Of a stretch of DNA of 44,376 nt, positions 23,225 to 30,761 are shown piece by piece. Position 1 is the first letter of the stretch. Each line of letters opens with the position of its first letter. Under the pieces are notes generated by a model. That model made no database searches. It saw nothing but the letters and a program-made list of their open reading frames with translations, and was not told the DNA's origin. The DNA is from an uncultured Lachnobacterium sp. (GTDB lineage Bacteria > Bacillota > Clostridia > Lachnospirales > Lachnospiraceae). Where the stretch lies: NCBI GenBank assembly GCA_937889225.1, contig CALAST010000002.1, positions 1-44,376 of the forward strand, written 5' to 3'. The position numbers were made by a program, and so were the translations under genes.

Positions 23225-23272
23225 CAAATAAAAAATGCCTATCCTGTCTAGTCCACAGAATAGGCGGATGCC
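23225..23272. repeat. copy 3, truncated hairpin of the type I locus
   Basis: From AAATAAAAAATGCCTATCCT to GGCGGATGCC this matches copy 2 with one difference in the hairpin loop (GTCC for GCCC). The stem is GCCTATCCTGT (23237-23247) with ACAGAATAGGC (23255-23265). The later hairpins and both promoters are absent. On the minus strand it still reads as hairpin plus T-run; on the + strand it lies 20 bp after the DUF3737 stop and could act as a weak end. Confidence 0.65.
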
Positions 23273-23318
23273 AGTATTTATTTGTTATGAAAATAAAAAA
23301 GATTTTTCCAAGAACACC

Positions 23319-23346
23319 TAAAGTAAAGCACAAAAGCTACCGATAA
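23319..23346 (+). promoter_or_regulatory. sigma-28 promoter of the flgM operon
   Basis: TAAA (23319-23322), 17 bases, then CCGATAA (23340-23346). This matches the sigma-28/SigD consensus (TAAA, about 15-16, CCGATAT) apart from a one-base-longer spacer. It places flgM and the downstream hook-filament genes under the sigma factor that FlgM itself inhibits. Confidence 0.75.
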
Positions 23347-23389
23347 AATAAGTAAGACAGAAATTTAAAGCAAGAAAGGAGATGCTGTA

Positions 23390-23677
23390 ATGCGTATAGA
23401 TGCATATAATCAAATCTCAAAATTATATAACGTGCAGCAGTCCGTAAATACTTCCAAAACACAGCAAAATAAATTTGCTATGGGAAAAGACCAGTTATCC
23501 ATTTCCCAGACAGCTCGTGATTATCAGGTAGCAAAGAATGCAGTATCAGAAACTTCTGATATTCGTGAAGATAAAATTGCAAAATTAAGAGAAAGAATTC
23601 AGGCAGGAAACTATTCTGTAGACCCTGCAAGTTTTGCAAATAAACTGTTAGAAAGCTACAACAGCGTGGCATTTTAG
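23390..23677 (+). CDS. flgM: anti-sigma-28 factor FlgM
   Basis: This 95-residue protein has the FlgM C-terminal helices that grip sigma-28 (VSETSDIREDKIAKLRERIQAGNYSVDPASFANKLLES, ~48-88), with a disordered Gln/Asn/Thr-rich N-terminus. It binds the flagellar sigma factor until it is exported through the finished hook-basal body. It is the first gene of the filament operon, after the sigma-28 promoter at 23319. GAAAGGAGATG precedes the ATG. Length is typical (90-100). Confidence 0.93.
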   Translation: MRIDAYNQISKLYNVQQSVNTSKTQQNKFAMGKDQLSISQTARDYQVAKNAVSETSDIREDKIAKLRERIQAGNYSVDPASFANKLLESYNSVAF

Positions 23678-23692
23678 AAATGAGGGTTATTA

Positions 23693-24205
23693 GTGGCTAG
23701 TTTAGTAGAAGAGCTCGTAAATATATTAAATAAAGAACAGGTTCTTTATGATGAATTGACGGAAATATGCAAAAAAAAGACTCAAATTATTGTTGCGGCA
23801 GATATTCCTGCATTAGAAGCATTGACCGTAATAGAACAGGAAAAAACGGACGAGCTTCTTTCTTATAGCAATAAACAGATACAGATTTTGACAGATATCA
23901 AAAATGTGCTTGGAAAAGTAGAAGACAAAATAACCGTAACTACTTTGATTGGCTTTCTTGGCAGCCAGCCGGAAGTGCAAAAAAAACTTACGATTGCAAG
24001 AGATAATCTTGTTGCATCTGCCAAAAAGATGCAGACAATCAATGCTCAGAACGAAATTCTTCTTAAGCAGGCAATTGAAATGACGGAGTTTGATATTACG
24101 CTGTTTAAGAGTATGCGGCAAGCACCTCAAACTGCAAATTATAATAAGAATGCCCTCAATACAGGCACAATTTTAGGTGGCAGCATCTTTGAAGCCAAAC
24201 AGTAA
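23693..24205 (+). CDS. flgN: FlgN-family export chaperone for FlgK/FlgL
   Basis: This is a 170-residue, mostly helical coiled-coil protein (LVEELVNILNKEQVLYDELTEICKKKTQIIVAADIPALEALTVIEQE), the FlgN fold. FlgN binds FlgK and FlgL in the cytoplasm and brings them to the type III export gate. It starts at GTG 23693 with GAGGG 6 nt upstream. It sits between flgM and the two flgK genes it should serve, 15 bp after flgM and 16 bp before flgK. Confidence 0.88.
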   Translation: MASLVEELVNILNKEQVLYDELTEICKKKTQIIVAADIPALEALTVIEQEKTDELLSYSNKQIQILTDIKNVLGKVEDKITVTTLIGFLGSQPEVQKKLTIARDNLVASAKKMQTINAQNEILLKQAIEMTEFDITLFKSMRQAPQTANYNKNALNTGTILGGSIFEAKQ

Positions 24206-24221
24206 TTAGGGAGGAACAAAA

Positions 24222-25937
24222 ATGGCAAACGGATTTGGTGGATTGTACATTGGTACATCCGGTTTGCAAAGTGCACAGAATGCACTAAATACGACAGCAA
24301 ACAACCTGGCTAACGTGAATACCACAGGGTATGTCCGTCAACAGGTTGTTTTTACAGATGGAAAATATGATAAATTAAAACTGCCAACGCAAATGACAAA
24401 CGTGCAGCAGGCAGGTTTAGGAGTATCCATTGGTGATGTAGTTCACGCAAGGGATATTTTTTTAGATAAAGCATATCGTGTGGAAAACGGACGTAAGGCT
24501 TTCTATGAAACATGTTATGAAGTAACAACCTATGTAGAAGACATGTTTCAGGAATTAGATGGTGAGCAATTCAAGGAAAGCGTAGAAGATTTATGGATTG
24601 CTTTTCAAGAATTAGCAAAAGCACCGGCAGATTCCGTAAACCAGAATCTCGTTGTGCAGAAGGCAGAATTGATTATTAGCCGTACACAGACAATTTATGG
24701 CGATTTGCAAAGCTATCAGAATAACTTAAATTCCCAGATTATAGATGATGTAAATAAAGTAAATGAAATGGGCGACCGTATTTTTGAACTCGGCTTGGAA
24801 ATTCAAAAAGTAGAAGCCAATGGCAAAGAAACAGCCATGACAGCAAGAGATGAAAGAGATAAGCTTTTAGACGAACTGGCAGCATATACAAACATTGACA
24901 TTATGGAAAGTGCAACAGGATTTGTAACCATTACAATTGACGGTGTGGAATTTGTTTCAGAAAGTAAATGTCAGCATATGGATGTTTATGTAGAAGAAGC
25001 AACCGGTTTTTCCACGCCATGTTGGCCGCAGCTTTCCGATACAGAAAATGGACAATATGTACCGGTATATCGAACAGATGGCATTATTTCCGCAGAGGCA
25101 AACACGGATATTGGTTCCATTAAAGCAAAATTGATTCTTCGTGGTGCAGATTATGGAAGCTATGATGATTTATTGACAGAGGAAGCGTATGCAAAAGTAG
25201 AAGACTGTACGCTTATGGAAACACAGGCACAGATTGATTTATTGTTCCATCAGATTATTACGACGATGAACGACATATTCTGTCCTAATATAGAAAGTAC
25301 ATTAACCCAAAATATTACAGATGCTAATGGAAATGTTTTAGAAGCAGGCACTACCATAAAGATTTTAGATAAAGAAAATTGTGCAGTTGGAGCAGATGGC
25401 GAACTTCCACCACGTGAATTATTCGAGCGTATGGGAATGGAACGTTATACAGAATATACCGATGAAGCAGGTAATGTTTATTATGTGTATAATGAAGAAG
25501 ACCTGTCCAATACAAATAGTATTTACGGTGTAGGCAATATTAAAGTAAATGATGAAATTTCCAAACAGGTAACATTATTGCCGGCATTTACACAAAATGG
25601 AGCCGTAGATATGAAATTGGGGGAAGAACTTGCGGCAAAATGGAATGTTGCAAGTATGACCATTAATCCGTATGACTTGTATCCATGTACCTTCCAAGGA
25701 TTTTATGACAAAATGATTTCTGAATTGGGAACAGTGGGAAATACGTATTATTCAGCATCGGAAACAATGGCAAATACGGTAACATCCATTGATAATAGCC
25801 GGGCACAAATTATGGGCGTTTCTAGCGATGAAGAATTAACAAAAATGATTAAATACCAATCAGCATACAATGCAGCAAGCCGTTATATTACAGTTGTAAG
25901 CCAAATGACAGAGCTGATTGTAACCGGTTTAATGTAA
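24222..25937 (+). CDS. flgK: flagellar hook-associated protein FlgK, paralogue 1
   Basis: This is a 571-residue hook-filament junction protein. The N-terminal rod-hook motif is GTSGLQSAQNALNTTANNLANVNTTGYVRQ (~13-42), and the C-terminal coiled-coil end is YQSAYNAASRYITVVSQMTELIVTGLM. The middle (~200-490) is a variable surface domain. There is no signal peptide; it is exported by the flagellar type III system. Length is normal for FlgK (about 550). The ribosome site GGGAGG precedes the ATG. It is directly followed by a second flgK; the two share only the ends clearly. Confidence 0.9.
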   Translation: MANGFGGLYIGTSGLQSAQNALNTTANNLANVNTTGYVRQQVVFTDGKYDKLKLPTQMTNVQQAGLGVSIGDVVHARDIFLDKAYRVENGRKAFYETCYEVTTYVEDMFQELDGEQFKESVEDLWIAFQELAKAPADSVNQNLVVQKAELIISRTQTIYGDLQSYQNNLNSQIIDDVNKVNEMGDRIFELGLEIQKVEANGKETAMTARDERDKLLDELAAYTNIDIMESATGFVTITIDGVEFVSESKCQHMDVYVEEATGFSTPCWPQLSDTENGQYVPVYRTDGIISAEANTDIGSIKAKLILRGADYGSYDDLLTEEAYAKVEDCTLMETQAQIDLLFHQIITTMNDIFCPNIESTLTQNITDANGNVLEAGTTIKILDKENCAVGADGELPPRELFERMGMERYTEYTDEAGNVYYVYNEEDLSNTNSIYGVGNIKVNDEISKQVTLLPAFTQNGAVDMKLGEELAAKWNVASMTINPYDLYPCTFQGFYDKMISELGTVGNTYYSASETMANTVTSIDNSRAQIMGVSSDEELTKMIKYQSAYNAASRYITVVSQMTELIVTGLM

Positions 25938-25968
25938 TGATACTATAATTTTAGAAAGGATACGATTT

Positions 25969-27837
25969 ATGCCTTCACAGTTTTTTGGATTGAACATAGG
26001 AATGAATGCATTAAGTGCATTTCAGGCAGCGATTTCAACAACTGCAAACAACATAGCGAATGTTCAGACCGAAGGCTATTCCCGTCAGACAACGACGCTT
26101 CAGGCAAGTGCGGCACTTCGTGTATACGCAAAATACGGAAGTACCGGTACAGGTGTGGAAGCAACGGAAATTAAGCAGGAACGAGACCTTTATTACGATA
26201 CCAAATACTGGGAGAATCAATCCAGTATTGGATATTTTGAACAAAAGCTTTATTATTTAAACCAAGTGGAAAATATATTTGCCGATGATGGTGTTCAGGA
26301 AGGTTTTTCCACAATTTTTAACAGAGTATTCAATTCTTTGGATACATTAAATGGTGGCAATGCACATGACGAAAGTGTGCGCAACCAGTTTATTCACGAT
26401 GCACAGAGCCTTTGTACCTATTTTAACTCTGTTGCAGGTGCATTGACAGAATTGCAAAAAGACTGCAATGAAGAAATTTTAAATGCAACAAAACAGATTA
26501 ATATTATTGCGGAAAAAATATCTCTTTTAAATAAAGAAATTAATCGTTTGGAATTAGATGGCGGCTATGCAAATGAGCTGCGAGATAAGAGAGCGCTTTT
26601 GGTAGACGAATTATCTGCGATGGTAAACGTAGAAACAAAAGAATACGAAGTTGCCAACTCTTATGGTGAAAACCTTGGGGGTACAAACTATCTTGTTATG
26701 ATTAACGGACAAATACTTGTAGATGGTGGCGAATATCGTACTTTACAATGTGAGTCGAGTGATTACAAACGCCATCAGACAGATGCGGAAGGCATGTATA
26801 CAATTGTTTGGTCCGATACGGGCGGTGATTTTGCTGCAACAACAGAAAGTGCAAGCGGCTCTTTAAAAGCATTGTTCGACCTACGAGATGGAAACAATGC
26901 TGATAACCTAAAAGGAACAGCAAAAGACCTCGTAAAAGACGAAAATGGCGAATACACAACGCTTACTATTACAGGGCTTTCTAATAACAATATCAATGCA
27001 CTCAATATTCCGGCAGAAGGAAGACTCAAAGTAAGCAACACATATGTTGTATATGACAGTTGGGAAGCCAAACTCGATGAAGATGGAAATATTACAGAAA
27101 TTACATTTTCATTTAAAGAACCGTTAAATGCCTTGGTAGCAGAAAAATCAAGCGGCTGTACCGTAGAAATTGGAAAAAGCGTAGATGCAATGGGTATTCC
27201 ATACTATCAAAATCAGATGAGTGAGTTTTTAAGAAACTTTACCGAAATGTTTAATGACATCCAAAAACAAGGTGAAACCTTAGATGGTAATCAGATGGGT
27301 TCGTTCTTTGTTGCAAAAACGGGAACGGAAGCCTTGTATGAGTTTGATGCATGGGGAGCAGTGGATGAAAATGGTGAAGCAGTAGAAGAACCTGTTACCA
27401 TATCCTCTCATGGAGACAGCTACTATCAGCTTACTGCACAAAATATACAGGTAAATGATGTTTCCCTCAAAGACCCAACTTACTTTTCTACCACAAAAGA
27501 TATCACAAATGGGGCAGATAAGGTGGACCTTTTGGATGAGCTTCAAGCACTTCAAGAAGATGTCACGATGTACCGTGGAGCAAATGCCGGTTCATTTTTG
27601 GAAGTAATGTTATCCGATATTGCAGTAGACACAGAAAAAACAGAAATTTATTATAATAATTATTTTAATATGAATACTGTAATTACAAATCAGAGAATGT
27701 CCGTATCGGGCGTAGATGAAGATGAAGAAGCACTCAATTTGGTAAAATTCCAAAATGCGTATAACCTGTCATCCAAAATCGTATCTGTTTTAAATGAAAT
27801 TTATGATAAATTAATTAATCAAACAGGTGTTACGTAA
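25969..27837 (+). CDS. flgK: flagellar hook-associated protein FlgK, paralogue 2
   Basis: This is a 622-residue FlgK. The N-terminus is GMNALSAFQAAISTTANNIANVQTEGYSRQ (~11-40), and the C-terminus is LVKFQNAYNLSSKIVSVLNEIYDKLINQ. It contains the FlgK-type helical block with the EINRLELDGGYANELRDKRALLVDEL segment (~186-211). It resembles canonical FlgK at this segment more closely than its upstream neighbour does. Tandem paralogues suggest that two ring proteins make the junction, or that each pairs with one flagellin. AGAAAGGA precedes the ATG, 31 bp after the first flgK. Confidence 0.9.
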   Translation: MPSQFFGLNIGMNALSAFQAAISTTANNIANVQTEGYSRQTTTLQASAALRVYAKYGSTGTGVEATEIKQERDLYYDTKYWENQSSIGYFEQKLYYLNQVENIFADDGVQEGFSTIFNRVFNSLDTLNGGNAHDESVRNQFIHDAQSLCTYFNSVAGALTELQKDCNEEILNATKQINIIAEKISLLNKEINRLELDGGYANELRDKRALLVDELSAMVNVETKEYEVANSYGENLGGTNYLVMINGQILVDGGEYRTLQCESSDYKRHQTDAEGMYTIVWSDTGGDFAATTESASGSLKALFDLRDGNNADNLKGTAKDLVKDENGEYTTLTITGLSNNNINALNIPAEGRLKVSNTYVVYDSWEAKLDEDGNITEITFSFKEPLNALVAEKSSGCTVEIGKSVDAMGIPYYQNQMSEFLRNFTEMFNDIQKQGETLDGNQMGSFFVAKTGTEALYEFDAWGAVDENGEAVEEPVTISSHGDSYYQLTAQNIQVNDVSLKDPTYFSTTKDITNGADKVDLLDELQALQEDVTMYRGANAGSFLEVMLSDIAVDTEKTEIYYNNYFNMNTVITNQRMSVSGVDEDEEALNLVKFQNAYNLSSKIVSVLNEIYDKLINQTGVT

Positions 27838-27856
27838 AAGGAAAAGTTGCCGATAT

Positions 27857-27896
27857 ATATAGCAGATAAGAAAACCTTATCTGCTATATTTTTGTT
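27857..27896 (+). terminator. terminator between flgK2 and flgL
   Basis: ATATAGCAGATAAG (27857-27870) pairs perfectly with CTTATCTGCTATAT (27876-27889), loop AAAAC, followed by TTTTTGTTT. This is a strong intrinsic terminator inside the filament cluster. It implies that flgL and later genes have their own promoter or depend on read-through. Confidence 0.85.
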
Positions 27897-27958
27897 TATA
27901 AGCAGAAAGTATGGAAAATTATAAATTAGGTACAAGGAAGTACGTTTAGGAGGAAAAC

Positions 27959-29560
27959 ATGCGTATTACCAACAACATGATTACCAGAAATACGAAGTCG
28001 AATATCAATTCGAATAAGTTGCTGGTAGATAAGTACAACACGCAGATGACTACGCAGAAAAAGATTTCTAAAGCCTCAGAAAATCCGGTTATTGCGATTC
28101 GTTCTCTGCGTTTGTCTACGACCATGACACATATTACACAATATGTAGATAACAATATTCCAGATGCAAGTGCATGGATGGATGTAACCGAAACCGCACT
28201 TACGAATATGACAGGGCTTTTGACGGATATTCGTACCCATTGTGTAAACGGTTCGACAGATACATTGACATCGGATGACAGACAGACTATCTTAGAAAGC
28301 TTAAAAGCATTATCCGAACAGATTTATACGGAAGGCAATGCAGACTATGCCGGAAAAACCGTATTTACCGGCTACAGAACATCATCCAATCTGACATTTG
28401 ACACCGATGAACCGGAAACGGAATACCAGATTACGCAAAAATTCAGTTTTGAAGATTTAGAAGAAAAACGTTACTATACCGGTACCGTTCAAGTGCCGGA
28501 AGCACTTACGGATTCCACAACAAATTGCGAAACAAAGATTTCTGAGAATACATATGAAAGAATCCGTTTGGCATATAATGGAGATACCGAGTTGTTGAAT
28601 GCATCCTATACGTATACATATATGGATGCAGATGGCAAAGAACAGGAAATGAAAATTTCCTTGGGAGGTTCAACAGTTAGTAAGGGAGACAACGAAATCG
28701 TTGATGGAGATGGTAACGCAATCATTGGCAAAGATGGCAATCCGGCAAAATTCCAAGTGTTTGAAACAGAAGAAGATTGGGAAGCTGCAAACGGTGAAAA
28801 AATTATAGGTGATGATGATATCATATATATTGAAAGCACCGGGGAATTTATTTTTGGGAAAAATGTAGCTAATAATGTATCTGATAAAAAAGCAGAATTT
28901 AATATTGAATATACCAAACAAGGGTTTGATAAAGGTGAACTTCGACCGGAATATTATTATGATTGTATTGATGTTACGGATGACGATGCTTCCAAACATG
29001 TAGCCTACACGAAAGAAAATCAAGATATTAATTACACAATTGCAAGCAATACCACAATCACGATTAACACACAAGCAAGTAATGTATTTAGTACAGACAT
29101 TCTTAGAGATGTAAACGAGCTTGTTCGTGTATTGGAAAAAGCAATTAACGCAAGTGATAAAGTAGATAAAATCAAAAGCATGATGACAGAATCACAGTAT
29201 GTCGACGCTGAATCGCAGGAAAAATTGCAAACATATTTGGATGCAGCCCAAAAGGAATTGGATTATGCGGAAGATAATGTGCAAAAGACGTATGAGCATT
29301 GCATTAGTCGATTTGATGGATATTTGGAAACTGTAGATATTGCAGTTACCAACGTCGGAAGCATAAAAAATCGTCTGACAATGACACAGACAAGAGTAGA
29401 AAATCAGCAGATGACGATTGAAGAATTAAAATCAAGTAATGAAGACAGAGATATTTCTGATATTATTATCGATTACTATGCGGCTTATAATGCATATCAG
29501 TCATCATTGACTGCAGCAGGAAAATTAGGGCAGACTTCATTGTTGAATTATATTCAATAA
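27959..29560 (+). CDS. flgL: flagellar hook-associated protein FlgL
   Basis: This is a 533-residue second junction protein. The N-terminal flagellin-like helix is MRITNNMITRNTKSNINSNK, with KKISKASENPVIAIRSLRLS (~42-61). The C-terminus is ISDIIIDYYAAYNAYQSSLTAAGKLGQTSLLNYI. Typical FlgL is about 300 residues, so an extra ~200-residue middle domain (~150-370, beta-rich and acidic) is present, in line with the enlarged FliD here. It is exported without a signal peptide. TTAGGAGGAAAAC precedes the ATG. Confidence 0.9.
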   Translation: MRITNNMITRNTKSNINSNKLLVDKYNTQMTTQKKISKASENPVIAIRSLRLSTTMTHITQYVDNNIPDASAWMDVTETALTNMTGLLTDIRTHCVNGSTDTLTSDDRQTILESLKALSEQIYTEGNADYAGKTVFTGYRTSSNLTFDTDEPETEYQITQKFSFEDLEEKRYYTGTVQVPEALTDSTTNCETKISENTYERIRLAYNGDTELLNASYTYTYMDADGKEQEMKISLGGSTVSKGDNEIVDGDGNAIIGKDGNPAKFQVFETEEDWEAANGEKIIGDDDIIYIESTGEFIFGKNVANNVSDKKAEFNIEYTKQGFDKGELRPEYYYDCIDVTDDDASKHVAYTKENQDINYTIASNTTITINTQASNVFSTDILRDVNELVRVLEKAINASDKVDKIKSMMTESQYVDAESQEKLQTYLDAAQKELDYAEDNVQKTYEHCISRFDGYLETVDIAVTNVGSIKNRLTMTQTRVENQQMTIEELKSSNEDRDISDIIIDYYAAYNAYQSSLTAAGKLGQTSLLNYIQ

Positions 29561-29611
29561 ATATGAAAGATAAAAATTACGCAAACGTCGGAGACGTAGG
29601 AGGAATAGACC

Positions 29612-30076
29612 ATGAAGGTGGAAACAAGAGTATTTGGTGCAATCGAAATTGAGGAAGATAAAATTATTACACTAGAAAAAGGGATGATTGGCTTCCCTGA
29701 GTTTAATCATTTTGCATTAATTTTTGATGAAGCAAAGGGCGAAAAGAAATTTAAAATTATGTGGCTGCAATCATTAGATGATGGAACAGTTGCCTTTCCT
29801 GTAATTGACCCGACACTCATTGTACAGGGGTATACACCATCGGTAAATGAAGAAATTTTGGCACCGTTAGGAACATTAAATGATGAAAACACCTATGTGC
29901 TTGTAACAGTAACTGTGCCAAAAAAGATAGAAGAATTTTCAGCCAACTTAAAAGCCCCGATTGTCATCAATATGGATACCAATAAAGGTGCACAGGTTAT
30001 CACGGAAGAGGATTATCCTGTAAAATATAAAATCTATGAACTGCTCAAAGCAACAAAAGAGAAGGCAGGTGAATAG
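29612..30076 (+). CDS. fliW: flagellar assembly factor FliW
   Basis: This 154-residue protein has the FliW beta-barrel signature: VETRVFGAIEIEEDKIITLEKGMIGFPEFNHFAL at the start and an acidic, strand-rich body. FliW binds free flagellin. When flagellin is exported, FliW is released and captures CsrA, lifting repression of flagellin translation. It is encoded 2 bp before csrA, the conserved Firmicute pair. GTAGGAGGAA precedes the ATG. Confidence 0.95.
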   Translation: MKVETRVFGAIEIEEDKIITLEKGMIGFPEFNHFALIFDEAKGEKKFKIMWLQSLDDGTVAFPVIDPTLIVQGYTPSVNEEILAPLGTLNDENTYVLVTVTVPKKIEEFSANLKAPIVINMDTNKGAQVITEEDYPVKYKIYELLKATKEKAGE

Positions 30077-30078
30077 AA

Positions 30079-30294
30079 ATGCTGGCACTCACAAGACGCA
30101 AAGGCGAAGCCTTAATGATAAATAATAATGTAGAAGTCACTATATTAGAAGTTCGTGGTGACCAGGTTAAAATCGGCATCTCAGCACCCAAGGATGTACC
30201 GATTTATCGCAAGGAAGTATACTTGCAGATTCAGGAAGAAAATAAAGCAAGTTTCAGTCCCGAAGGAATGGATGCTTTAAAAGAGTTTATGTAA
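30079..30294 (+). CDS. csrA: carbon storage regulator CsrA (translational repressor of flagellin)
   Basis: This is a 71-residue RNA-binding dimer. The conserved start is MLALTRRKGEALMINN, then VEVTILEVRGDQVKIGISAPKDVPIYRKEVYLQIQ with the RNA-contact edges (L4, R6-R7 and the VPIYRKE strand). The C-terminal extension KASFSPEGMDALKEFM is typical for FliW-regulated CsrA. It binds GGA motifs in loops and over ribosome sites. Suitable sites occur in both flagellin leaders in this window. Confidence 0.95.
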   Translation: MLALTRRKGEALMINNNVEVTILEVRGDQVKIGISAPKDVPIYRKEVYLQIQEENKASFSPEGMDALKEFM

Positions 30295-30311
30295 CACATG
30301 GAGGTGTAGAA

Positions 30312-30743
30312 ATGGGTATTGAAGGAATCAATAGCATGACTGCTATGAGCAGTTATCAGGGAAGTACAAAAGTTGCAGAGCCAACAACAGCTTCCACAGT
30401 ACAAACAGAAACCGCAGACATATCTGTAGCAAGCACACAGCTTGCACAGGAAACAATGGCAATGAACACCAAGGAAACAAGTGCAGAAGGAGAGGAAAGT
30501 AATAATTACGCCAATCCCGAAGCACAGCAGTCACAGATTAAAAAAGCGGTAGAAGAAATTAATAAAAAGGCGAAAAACTCAGAAGCGATTTTTGGCGTAC
30601 ATGAAAAAACAAACCGTGTAACCATCAAAATCGTGGATAAACAGACGAAAGAAATTATTAAGGAATTCCCACCAGATAAGACCTTAGACATGATAGCCAA
30701 GGTTTGGGAAATGGCAGGGCTTATGGTTGATGAAAAACGTTAG
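30312..30743 (+). CDS. flaG: FlaG family flagellar protein
   Basis: This 143-residue protein has a Ser/Thr/Glu-rich, probably disordered N-terminal half. The FlaG domain (~70-143) has AVEEINKKAKNSEAIFGVHEKTNRVTIKIVDKQTKEIIKEFPPDKTLDMIAKVWEMAG. FlaG proteins influence filament length and usually precede fliD, as here (18 bp gap). GGAGGTGTAG precedes the ATG. Confidence 0.9.
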   Translation: MGIEGINSMTAMSSYQGSTKVAEPTTASTVQTETADISVASTQLAQETMAMNTKETSAEGEESNNYANPEAQQSQIKKAVEEINKKAKNSEAIFGVHEKTNRVTIKIVDKQTKEIIKEFPPDKTLDMIAKVWEMAGLMVDEKR

Positions 30744-30761
30744 CCCGGAAAGGAGCTAATT

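Noticed and set aside
27850..27856. CCGATAT resembling a sigma-28 -10 element before flgL
   Set aside because: The only TAAA upstream is 11 bases away, too close for sigma-28, and the bases run straight into the terminator stem.
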